This document shows, one piece after another, positions 32,134 through 39,498 of a stretch of DNA of 64,000 bases; within the stretch, counting starts at the first letter, position 1, and each line of letters opens with the position of its first letter. The notes below the pieces were generated by a model. That model did not search any database and was not told the origin of the DNA. It saw only the letters and a list, made by a program, of their open reading frames with translations. The stretch comes from JARYLZ01 sp964388275 (GTDB taxonomy: Bacteria; Bacteroidota; Ignavibacteria; SZUA-365). Made by a program: the position numbers and the translations under genes. The DNA is taken from the NCBI GenBank assembly GCA_964388275.1, contig CAYLZD010000022.1:1-64000 (forward strand), read 5' to 3'.

Positions 32134-33162
32134 TCACTTGTTCACAACCGCAATTCCCGCAATGCGCGTGCGCAGCGATATGGACCGGATGTGTTCAAGT
32201 GTCTCCATGTTGTACCACTTCAATTCCTCGGCGGCGATATAGCATGTTTTTCCGTCGGGTGATGTCATGATGCCCCGTTCCACCACACCGGAATTGAAAA
32301 GCTTGACCACCTCGTCCTTGGATGCCTCTATCACGTTGACGCCGTCAACTTCCTTGAGATTGGTTTTTCTGTTGATCACGAAAGCGAAACGGCCGTCCTG
32401 TCCGAAATGGATTCCTGTCTGATTGCCGGTCTTGTATTTCGGTATCGCGATCTCAGCGCCGGGCGCATACGTGTCGGTATTGAACGCCTGCGCCTTGTTT
32501 TTCGCTCCATAGATGACATATCCTTTGGGCGAGGCCGGGCTGCATGCGATTCCCGAAGCGTCGGCGACGAGACCGGGGAGCAGATCCACCGTCCCTGTTT
32601 GCTGCAGATCATCGACGCCGAAGACGCGCAGACCCTCTCCTTTGTTCAGAACGAAAAGTTTGCGTCCGTCGTTCGAGACCGACATCGCTGCGATGTTCTT
32701 TCCGGCCTCGCATTGCCCGACTATCAGTTCTTTTTGCGTGTCGATGACATACACCCGCAGTTGTTCGTCGTCTTTCTCGCCTCTTTCCGCGACGAAAATC
32801 TTCAGCCCGTCGGGCGTACGCGCAATCGGTCCGGCGAATATGCCTCTGCGGTTCACGGGAAGACGCAGCACCTGGGATACGCGCTTCTCCTTGAGCGACA
32901 CGATCGATACCGTGATCTCGCCGGTGTTGCTGACGAAAACCTTGCTCGCGTCGGCGTTGAGGGCGATCATATCCGGCGCCCGGCCGATCTGTATTCTCTG
33001 CACCAGTTGTCCCTTTTCGGGATCGACGATGGCAAGGTTGCCCTCGTCATGGAGGACGGCGTACACCATGTGCTTTTGGGCGTTGAGTTCGGTTGCGGGA
33101 CCCGTCAGGAATCCCGCCGCGAGAAGTACAATGCAAGCGGTCTGGAATAATGAAGTTTTCAT
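32134..33162 (-). CDS. Secreted YncE/YVTN-type beta-propeller protein
   Basis: 342 residues from ATG 33162. That start gives a signal peptide (TACIVLLAAGFLTGPATELNAQ). The longer frame up to 33300 adds 46 residues that run over the promoter. The mature part is a series of propeller blades of the YncE type with AIVDPEKGQLVQRIQIG, FVSNTGEITVSIVSL and the Asp-Gly-Lys turns of the family. The domain usually binds a ligand or serves as a scaffold; none can be named. It lacks a T9SS domain, so it is periplasmic or outer-membrane-associated. Confidence 0.8.
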   Translation of the reverse strand: MKTSLFQTACIVLLAAGFLTGPATELNAQKHMVYAVLHDEGNLAIVDPEKGQLVQRIQIGRAPDMIALNADASKVFVSNTGEITVSIVSLKEKRVSQVLRLPVNRRGIFAGPIARTPDGLKIFVAERGEKDDEQLRVYVIDTQKELIVGQCEAGKNIAAMSVSNDGRKLFVLNKGEGLRVFGVDDLQQTGTVDLLPGLVADASGIACSPASPKGYVIYGAKNKAQAFNTDTYAPGAEIAIPKYKTGNQTGIHFGQDGRFAFVINRKTNLKEVDGVNVIEASKDEVVKLFNSGVVERGIMTSPDGKTCYIAAEELKWYNMETLEHIRSISLRTRIAGIAVVNK

Positions 33163-33211
33163 GGCGTCGGGGAAGTGCTGTGATGGGTGGGTTGAGCATA
33201 CCGTATAAATA

Positions 33212-33242
33212 CAATGGTAGCAAAGTGACGCATCGCAATCAA
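33212..33242 (-). promoter_or_regulatory. Promoter of the YncE-like gene
   Basis: On the minus strand TTG (33242-33240), exactly 20 nt, then TACCATTG (33219-33212). One base differs from TAnnTTTG. Predicted start near 33206, with a leader of about 45 nt. It lies downstream of the frr terminator, so this gene is transcribed separately from the translation cluster. Confidence 0.55.
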
Positions 33243-33283
33243 GAGCGGAGATCGGAGCGTCGCTTGCGCATCCCGCTCGAGCA

Positions 33284-33325
33284 TAAAAACAGCGGGCCAT
33301 CCTTGAGCGCTTCCAGGACGGCCCG
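33284..33325 (-). terminator. Rho-independent terminator of the frr operon
   Basis: On the minus strand the stem CGGGCCGTCCT pairs with AGGATGGCCCG (11 bp with one G-U; plus-strand 33315-33325 and 33293-33303). A loop of about 11 nt separates them and a T5 run follows (plus-strand 33285-33289). It is just 20 nt after the frr stop. Confidence 0.75.
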
Positions 33326-33345
33326 TGCAGGAGATCACGGGGAGG

Positions 33346-33906
33346 TCAGACCTCCATTATTTCCGACTCTTTGCTTTTCAGGAATTGGTCGATTTCAGCG
33401 GTATGTTTGTCCGTCATCTCCTGAATCAATTTCTCCGCTTTTTTCCGCTCGTCTTCGGATGTGTGCTCTTCCTTCTCCGCTTTTTTGAGATGCTCGTTCG
33501 CGTCGCGCCGTATGTTCCGGAGCGCGACTTTCGCTTCCTCGCCGAAGCGGCGGACCAGTTTGACGAATTCCCTGCGGCGTTCCTCGTTCAGAGGCGGGAT
33601 GGGAACACGGATAACGGCGCCGTCATTCGACGGATTGAGTCCCAGGCCGGCCGAAAGAATCGCTTTCTCGATTGCCTGTATCGTGCCGCGGTCCCAGGGT
33701 TGCACGGAAAGAGTGTGAGGGTCGAGAACGGACACGTTGGCCACCTGATTGAGCGGCATCGTGGCGCCGTAAGCTTCAACTTTTACCGAATCGAGCAGGG
33801 CGGTCGTGGCCTTGCCGGTGCGGATTTTGTGAAGTTCCTGCCGCAGCGCGTCCACTGATTTGTCCATGCGCGAGGACGCGTCCTTAATATAAGTGTTGAT
33901 CGGCAT
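33346..33906 (-). CDS. frr: Ribosome recycling factor
   Basis: 186 residues, the normal length. With EF-G it splits the post-termination ribosome. Conserved segments are DKSVDALRQELHKIRTGKA near the N-terminus, PLNQVANVSVLDPHTLSVQP and the ERRREFVKLVRR helix. It is last in the rpsB-tsf-pyrH-frr order. A terminator follows. Confidence 0.97.
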   Translation of the reverse strand: MPINTYIKDASSRMDKSVDALRQELHKIRTGKATTALLDSVKVEAYGATMPLNQVANVSVLDPHTLSVQPWDRGTIQAIEKAILSAGLGLNPSNDGAVIRVPIPPLNEERRREFVKLVRRFGEEAKVALRNIRRDANEHLKKAEKEEHTSEDERKKAEKLIQEMTDKHTAEIDQFLKSKESEIMEV

Positions 33907-33918
33907 GCGGTGCTCCGT

Positions 33919-34671
33919 CTATTTGTCTGAATTGTATGTCAAGGCGGCAGCGGTATCCGAGGAGATCAGTGTTCCGATATTTTCGCCGAGGAGAAGGCGT
34001 CTCAGATTACCGGAGCGCATTACGTTGAAGACGACGATGGGAAGATCGTTTTCCCTGCAGAGCGTGATCGCGGTCATGTCCATCACGCGCAGATCCCTGC
34101 GGATGACCTCGTCGAAGCTGATGTATTCGAAGCGGACCGCGGAACTGTGTTTTTCCGGATCTGAATCGAAAACGCCGTCGACCCGCGTTCCCTTGATGAT
34201 GACGTCGGCTTCGATTTCGACGGCTCGGAGCGCGGCGGCCGTGTCGGTCGTGAAATTGGGATTGCCCGTGCCCGCGCCCAGAATCACGACACGTCCCTTT
34301 TCGAGGTGCCGTATGGCTCTGCGCCTTATGTAGGGCTCCGCGATCTGATTCATTTCGATCGCGCTGGTGAGACGAGTGAAAATACCCTTGCTTTCGAGCA
34401 TGTTCTGGAGGGCGAGGGAGTTGATCATGGTCGCCAGCATGCCCATCTGATCGCCGGATGCCTTGTGAATGCCTTCGGCAACGGCGGCGACCCCGCGATA
34501 GATATTGCCGCCTCCCAGCACAATTCCCACCTGGGCGCCCAGTTCCAGCGCGGAGATTATCTCATCGGCGTACTTTTCCAGCACGCAGCGGTCGATTCCA
34601 TAAGAGCGTTCCCCCATCAGGGATTCGCCGCTGAGTTTTAAAAGAATGCGTTTGTATTTCAGGTCCGCCAT
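33919..34671 (-). CDS. pyrH: Uridylate kinase
   Basis: 250 residues. It phosphorylates UMP to UDP, a step of pyrimidine metabolism. Amino-acid-kinase fold: RILLKLSGESL at the N-terminus, VLGGGNIYRG, and GAGTGNPNFTTDTAAALRA in the middle. It lies 12 nt upstream of frr and 67 nt after tsf, the standard neighbours. Confidence 0.97.
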   Translation of the reverse strand: MADLKYKRILLKLSGESLMGERSYGIDRCVLEKYADEIISALELGAQVGIVLGGGNIYRGVAAVAEGIHKASGDQMGMLATMINSLALQNMLESKGIFTRLTSAIEMNQIAEPYIRRRAIRHLEKGRVVILGAGTGNPNFTTDTAAALRAVEIEADVIIKGTRVDGVFDSDPEKHSSAVRFEYISFDEVIRRDLRVMDMTAITLCRENDLPIVVFNVMRSGNLRRLLLGENIGTLISSDTAAALTYNSDK

Positions 34672-34738
34672 TTTTTCAACGGTGCTGTCTTATCGGTCGT
34701 CTATCGGGTGGCGGCTGCTCCGGCGGGCCGCCGGTGCT

Positions 34739-35587
34739 TCAGGCGCCTTCGCCGACCTGGAACCTGACGAAGCGCTTCACCAGGATCGGGCAGCCGCCCG
34801 TTCCGGCGATTTCGTCGACGTGTTCCTTGACGGTTTTTGTTCCGTCACGAATATAGCTCTGTTCAAGGAGGGTGAACTCCTGAAAGTACTTGTTCAGCTT
34901 CCCTTCGGCGATACGGTCGACGATGCCGTCGGGTTTGCCCTGCTCGCGGGCCTGCTGGCGATAGATGTCGAGTTCCTTTTCGCGGACGTCTTCAGGCACC
35001 GAGGAACGGTCGATCGCCACCGGATTCATGGCTGCAACCTGCATGGCCAAGTCCTTGCCCAGCATCGTCACGGCGTCGGACGCCGGCGCTTCGAGTTCGA
35101 GCATCACTCCGAGTTTTGCGCCGGGGTGAATGTAATCGATTATGACGCCTTCCGACGCGAAGATCGCGAAGCGCTTGACGTCTAGTTTTTCCCCGATCCT
35201 GCCCACGGCTTCGGTCAGCGCGTCCGCCACGGTCCTGTCTCCCTTGCGGGAGGCCAGCAGCGACTCGATGTCGGCCGGCCGGACTTTGCGGACGGTTTCC
35301 ATGACTTCGGAGGCGAAGCCGAGGAAATCCGCGCTACGCGCCACGAAATCCGTTTCGCAATTCACCTCCAGGATACAGCCAAGGCCGTTTTCAATGCTGG
35401 AGAGGACCACGCCTTCATTTGCTGAACGGTCCATGCGTTTTTCCGCGGTGGCGGCGCCTTTTTTCCTCAGGTAGTCCACCGCTTTTTCCATGTCGCCTTC
35501 GGATTCGGCCAGCGCTTTTTTGCAGTCCATCATGCCGGCGCCGGTTTTGTCGCGGAGGGCCTTTACACTTGCCGCTGTGATTTCCAT
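34739..35587 (-). CDS. tsf: Elongation factor Ts
   Basis: 282 residues. It is the nucleotide-exchange factor of EF-Tu. The N-terminal UBA-like domain with VKALRDKTGAGMMDCKKAL (about 9-27) and the later NCETDFVAR motif are diagnostic. The operon order rpsB-tsf-pyrH-frr is intact. Confidence 0.97.
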   Translation of the reverse strand: MEITAASVKALRDKTGAGMMDCKKALAESEGDMEKAVDYLRKKGAATAEKRMDRSANEGVVLSSIENGLGCILEVNCETDFVARSADFLGFASEVMETVRKVRPADIESLLASRKGDRTVADALTEAVGRIGEKLDVKRFAIFASEGVIIDYIHPGAKLGVMLELEAPASDAVTMLGKDLAMQVAAMNPVAIDRSSVPEDVREKELDIYRQQAREQGKPDGIVDRIAEGKLNKYFQEFTLLEQSYIRDGTKTVKEHVDEIAGTGGCPILVKRFVRFQVGEGA

Positions 35588-35627
35588 AATTCTATCCGTG
35601 TCTGCGAGATTTTGGGTTTCCGTGATA

Positions 35628-36398
35628 TTACTGCGAGACCGGCTCTTCTTCTTCCTGAGGAGTTTCCTTGGCCAGCCGCTCTTCTTCGGCCTCTTGTTCC
35701 GCTTTAAGGAGCCTGGCTTTCTCGTGACCTTCCTCGACTGCTGCCGCTATCGATTGTGCCACGATTTCCACCGTCTTGGAAGAGTCGTCGTTTCCTGGAA
35801 TCGGATATTCGACGAGAGTGGGGTCGCAATTCGTATCGACTATTGCGACAACTGGGATTCCAAGCGTGCGCGCTTCCTTCAGCGCGATATGCTCCTTTTT
35901 GATATCGACGACGAACACGGCGCCGGGGAGTCGGCTCATGTCGACTATGCCGCTGAGAATCTTGTTCAGCCGTTCCTTTTCGCGGCTGAGCATGAGGCGT
36001 TCCTTCTTGGTTATTTTGTCGAAGGTGCCGTCGATTTCCATTTTTTCAATGTTCGTGAGGCGCTTTATGCTCTTCCGGATAGTCGTGAAATTGGTGAGCA
36101 TTCCGCCGAGCCAGCGCTCGGTGACGTAGTTTTGTCCGCTTTGTTCGGCAATTGAGCGGATGATGTCTTTCGCCTGTTTTTTGGTTCCGACGTACAAGAG
36201 GCGTTTGCCCTGCGAAACGATTCCTGTAACGGCTTCGCAGGCGGCATCGATTTTTTCCTGCGTTTTCTTAAGATCGATGATATGGATGCCGTTGCGCTGC
36301 ATGAAAATGAACGGTTTCATTTTCGGGTTCCATCTTCTAGTCAGATGGCCGAAATGCGCGCCTGCGGCAAGCAGTTCTTCGAGCTGAACTCGTGGCAT
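35628..36398 (-). CDS. rpsB: 30S ribosomal protein S2
   Basis: 256 residues with an acidic Glu-rich tail (EEEEPVSQ). Start MPRVQLEELLAAGAHFGHLT, followed by RWNPKMKPFIF and a WLGGMLTNF motif, all typical of S2. It begins the rpsB-tsf-pyrH-frr cluster, probably co-transcribed from the rplM promoter. A hairpin precedes it. Confidence 0.97.
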   Translation of the reverse strand: MPRVQLEELLAAGAHFGHLTRRWNPKMKPFIFMQRNGIHIIDLKKTQEKIDAACEAVTGIVSQGKRLLYVGTKKQAKDIIRSIAEQSGQNYVTERWLGGMLTNFTTIRKSIKRLTNIEKMEIDGTFDKITKKERLMLSREKERLNKILSGIVDMSRLPGAVFVVDIKKEHIALKEARTLGIPVVAIVDTNCDPTLVEYPIPGNDDSSKTVEIVAQSIAAAVEEGHEKARLLKAEQEAEEERLAKETPQEEEEPVSQ

Positions 36399-36455
36399 GA
36401 TTTGACTCCTCTACGGTTTGGTTGTTTCCACTGCGCCCATCTTCTCACCGGGTAT

Positions 36456-36475
36456 TGCGGACCTTTCGGTCCGCA
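36456..36475. promoter_or_regulatory. Hairpin between rpsI and rpsB
   Basis: A perfect 8-bp inverted repeat TGCGGACC (36456-36463) and GGTCCGCA (36468-36475) with a TTTC loop. It lies 58 nt before the rpsB ATG. It has no U-tract, so it may be a leader structure or a processing site rather than a terminator. Confidence 0.35.
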
Positions 36476-36523
36476 CACCGTCCCGGCGATCCGGACGCAT
36501 GAGTGATTATTGTGTTTTCCGGA

Positions 36524-36916
36524 TCAGCGTTTGCTGAACTGGAAGCGCTTGCGCGCCTTTTTGAGCCCGTATTTTTTCCGTTCCACCATGCGGCTGTCTC
36601 TTGTGAGAAGACTGAAGTTTCTCAACTTGCCACGGTATTCCGGATCGAGTTCCAGCAGCGCGCGGGCGATGCTGAGTTTGACGGCGCCGGCTTGCCCATG
36701 CGAACCTCCGCCCCGGACACGGACAAACGCGTCGAACTTGCCGTTTGTTTCCGTGGCAGTGAAAGGTAGCCGTACCTCGTCCAGCAATTCCTGTGTCGGA
36801 AAATATGCGTCGAGTTCGCGGTCGTTCACGAGTATTTTTCCCGCGCCAGGGACGAGATGAACGCGGGCAATCGCTGTTTTGCGACGGCCGACGCTGATTG
36901 TGTGTTGCTGCTTCAT
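36524..36916 (-). CDS. rpsI: 30S ribosomal protein S9
   Basis: 130 residues. The C-terminus (ERKKYGLKKARKRFQFSKR) is the conserved basic tail that contacts the P-site tRNA anticodon. VGRRKTAIARVHLVPG and GGGSHGQAGAVKLSIARAL are family signatures. It follows rplM after 46 nt. Confidence 0.97.
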   Translation of the reverse strand: MKQQHTISVGRRKTAIARVHLVPGAGKILVNDRELDAYFPTQELLDEVRLPFTATETNGKFDAFVRVRGGGSHGQAGAVKLSIARALLELDPEYRGKLRNFSLLTRDSRMVERKKYGLKKARKRFQFSKR

Positions 36917-36962
36917 GAGTGTCCTTGTCTATCGCTGCTGTTCTGCTTCTGTTCGAACGGGA

Positions 36963-37412
36963 TCAACCGAATTTCAGGACTTCCGGTTGCTGCGCTTCAT
37001 GCGGGTGCTCGGCGCCGGGATATACCTTGAGTTTTTTGAGGATGCGGCGTCCAAGGCGGTTGTGCGGCAGCATGCCTTTGACTGCATGTTCTACGACGAA
37101 ACGCGGATTGGATCGGATCAGATCCTTGAACATCCTGACTTTTGCGCCACCCGGGTATCCCGAATAATGGAAATATGATTTCTGCTCGAAACGCTTTCCA
37201 GTCAGGCGGACCTTGCCCGCGTTGATCACGATCACGAAATCACCCGCGTCCGTGTGCGGCGAAAAAATCGGCTTGTGCTTGCCTCGCAGTATTCTGGCTA
37301 CGTCTGCTGCAAGCCGTCCCAGAATCAATCCGTCGGCATCTATTACGTACCACTTCTTGTCGACGTCTTCTTCCCTTGCCTGGAAGGTCCTGACGGTTGT
37401 CTTTGTGCTCAT
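36963..37412 (-). CDS. rplM: 50S ribosomal protein L13
   Basis: 149 residues. KWYVIDADGLILGRLA, the HTDAGDFVIVINA segment and MLPHNRLGRR motif identify L13, which is an early assembly protein of the large subunit. It is the first gene of the rplM-rpsI-rpsB-tsf-pyrH-frr transcript, with its promoter directly upstream. Confidence 0.97.
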   Translation of the reverse strand: MSTKTTVRTFQAREEDVDKKWYVIDADGLILGRLAADVARILRGKHKPIFSPHTDAGDFVIVINAGKVRLTGKRFEQKSYFHYSGYPGGAKVRMFKDLIRSNPRFVVEHAVKGMLPHNRLGRRILKKLKVYPGAEHPHEAQQPEVLKFG

Positions 37413-37462
37413 GGATTGCCTTTAATTAAACTTTTCTGCTCGGTATAAAATAAACCGATCTA

Positions 37463-37493
37463 CAAAGTAACACGGCGGATGGCAAAAAGTCAA
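37463..37493 (-). promoter_or_regulatory. Promoter of the rplM-rpsI ribosomal operon
   Basis: On the minus strand TTG (37493-37491), exactly 20 nt, then TTACTTTG (37470-37463). Only the second base departs from TAnnTTTG. Predicted start near 37457 and a leader of about 45 nt. Confidence 0.6.
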
Positions 37494-37628
37494 CAGTCCT
37501 TCCGTAATCGATACGGCTCGATATGCGGGAGCGCGGCCGGCGCGATACCGCGAATTACGAAGCAACACTTTTCCAAAGCTGGATTCATTTGCATGTGGCG
37601 TCTCGCATCACTATTTTGTTTCATTGCC

Positions 37629-37659
37629 TTGGAGTCTTTCGTTCAAGTTATTATTTAAT
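37629..37659 (+). promoter_or_regulatory. Weak candidate promoter of the transaldolase-like gene
   Basis: TTG (37629-37631), exactly 20 nt, then TATTTAAT (37652-37659). The -7 element is poor and an overlapping TAATTTCG (37656-37663) could be used instead. A start would fall about 5 nt before the ATG, which would make it nearly leaderless. Confidence 0.3.
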
Positions 37660-37670
37660 TTCGCGGTTAT

Positions 37671-38324
37671 ATGAAAATATTCATCGACAGCGCCAACATC
37701 ACCGAGATTCGAGAGGCGGCCGAAATGGGGCTTATCGACGGGGTAACAACGAATCCTTCACTCGTCGCCAAGGAAGGCAGGAATTTCCGAGGACTTCTCA
37801 AGGAGATCCTGGAAGTCGTGGACGGTCCTATCAGCGCCGAAGTCGTGTCCGTCACGGCGGCCGATATGTTGCCTGAAGCGCGTGAACTGGCCGCCATGCA
37901 TCCGAATATCGTCGTCAAAGTGCCGCTGATGAAGGAAGGCCTGAAAGCGGTGCGCGCCTTGTCGGTTGAAGGCATCCGGACGAATGTCACCCTCTGTTTC
38001 TCGCCGACGCAAGCTCTACTCGCGGCCAAAGCCGGAGCCACATACGTTTCGCCCTTCATCGGGCGTCTGGACGACATCAGCAGCGAGGGGATGGAACTTA
38101 TTAGGCAGATGACAGCCATATTTCAGAATTACGGATTCCAGACTCAGGTTCTGGCGGCGAGCATCCGGCACCCGATTCACGTGCTGGAATCAGCCCTGGC
38201 CGGCGCGCACGCCGCCACCATACCGTTCAAAATCATAGAGCAGTTGTTCAAGCATCCCTTGACCGATCTCGGCCTGCAGGCCTTCCTCAAGGATTGGGAA
38301 AACAACCGATCCAAGCTGGTATGA
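37671..38324 (+). CDS. Fructose-6-phosphate aldolase/transaldolase (TalC type)
   Basis: 217 residues, the short TalC/FSA class of transaldolase. The Schiff-base lysine lies in VVKVPL (about 84), with FIDSAN, TTNPSL and SPFIGRLDD. Such proteins act either as transaldolase in the pentose phosphate pathway or as fructose-6-phosphate aldolase; one cannot tell from sequence. gcvT starts 53 nt downstream. Confidence 0.93.
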   Translation: MKIFIDSANITEIREAAEMGLIDGVTTNPSLVAKEGRNFRGLLKEILEVVDGPISAEVVSVTAADMLPEARELAAMHPNIVVKVPLMKEGLKAVRALSVEGIRTNVTLCFSPTQALLAAKAGATYVSPFIGRLDDISSEGMELIRQMTAIFQNYGFQTQVLAASIRHPIHVLESALAGAHAATIPFKIIEQLFKHPLTDLGLQAFLKDWENNRSKLV

Positions 38325-38377
38325 CATCAAGCGCAATATCGAGTCCATTTCCTCAATAATTTCGTCGCACATCTGTC

Positions 38378-39466
38378 ATGAAAAACACCCCATTCCACGA
38401 TTTCCATGTCGAGCTCGGCGCCAAAATGGTCGAGTTCGCAGGCTTCCATATGCCCGTTCAATACGAAGGCATCATTTCCGAGCATAAAAAAGTCCGCAAT
38501 GCCGTCGGCGTCTTCGACGTCACGCATATGGGCGAATTCGAGGTTCGGGGAAAAGACGCTTTCGCTTTCGTGCAGAGAATGACGACCAACGACGTCACCA
38601 AGCTGGCGCCTGGCCAGATCCAGTATTCCGCCATGTGCTACGACGACGGCGGCATAGTGGACGACCTGCTCGTTTATCATTGCGGCGATCACATTCAGCT
38701 GGTTGTGAACGCCTCGAATCTTGCGAAGGATTTTTCCTGGCTGTCCGAGCATATCACAGGCGATGTTTCTCTTATCGACCGAAGTGATGAAACGGCACTG
38801 CTTGCGGTTCAGGGACCGAAATCCCTGGAAACCCTGGCAGGTCTGACCGACCTCGACCTGGCCTCGCTGCCGTATTATCACTTCCTCCGCGGCCGACTGG
38901 CAGGGATCGATTGCCTGATTTCCCGCACCGGCTACACCGGCGAGCTGGGATTCGAAGTGTATTTCGCAGCCGATCCCCAAGCCGCGAAGAAGGCATGGGA
39001 TTCGATATTCGACGCAGGCGCCCGGTTCGGCATCGGACCTATTGGGCTCGGCGCGAGGGATACCCTGCGTCTCGAAGTCGGCTTCTGCCTCTACGGAAAT
39101 GATATCGACAACACTACCCATCCCCTCGAAGCGGGGCTCGGCTGGATCACCAAACTCGCCAAGGGAGAATTTGTCGGCCGGGAGGCCATACTCGCGAAAA
39201 AGGAAGCCGGTCTTGCGCGCAAGCTCGTCGGAATGGTTGTCGAGGGAAAGGGAATCCCGCGTCACGGCTACGAGATCATCGCGGACGGCGCGCCGGGCGG
39301 AGTGATTACAAGCGGAACCATGTCGCCCGTGCTGGAAAAGAACATTGCGCTCGGATACGTCCCAGTGAGCAAGTCGGAAGTCGGCGCGACCGTGCATGTC
39401 AGAATAAGGAACCAGGACGTCCCCGCCCGGGTGGTTAAACCGCCTTTCATCGAAAAACGCGCCTGA
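38378..39466 (+). CDS. gcvT: Aminomethyltransferase, glycine cleavage T-protein
   Basis: 362 residues. It takes the aminomethyl group from GcvH and forms 5,10-methylene-THF and ammonia. MPVQYEGIISEHKKVRNAVGVFD near the N-terminus and the RTGYTGELGFEVYF and LGARDTLRLE motifs are characteristic. No glycine riboswitch is visible upstream. It is split from gcvP, the other member of the system in this window. Confidence 0.95.
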   Translation: MKNTPFHDFHVELGAKMVEFAGFHMPVQYEGIISEHKKVRNAVGVFDVTHMGEFEVRGKDAFAFVQRMTTNDVTKLAPGQIQYSAMCYDDGGIVDDLLVYHCGDHIQLVVNASNLAKDFSWLSEHITGDVSLIDRSDETALLAVQGPKSLETLAGLTDLDLASLPYYHFLRGRLAGIDCLISRTGYTGELGFEVYFAADPQAAKKAWDSIFDAGARFGIGPIGLGARDTLRLEVGFCLYGNDIDNTTHPLEAGLGWITKLAKGEFVGREAILAKKEAGLARKLVGMVVEGKGIPRHGYEIIADGAPGGVITSGTMSPVLEKNIALGYVPVSKSEVGATVHVRIRNQDVPARVVKPPFIEKRA

Positions 39467-39498
39467 CGATTATTTGTAAAAGGAGCTGCGGATCTTAA

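Noticed and set aside
38325..38377. Glycine riboswitch before gcvT
   Set aside because: The gap is only 53 nt, too short for the aptamer, and no conserved core is visible. The spacer before gcvP (84 nt) shows none either.
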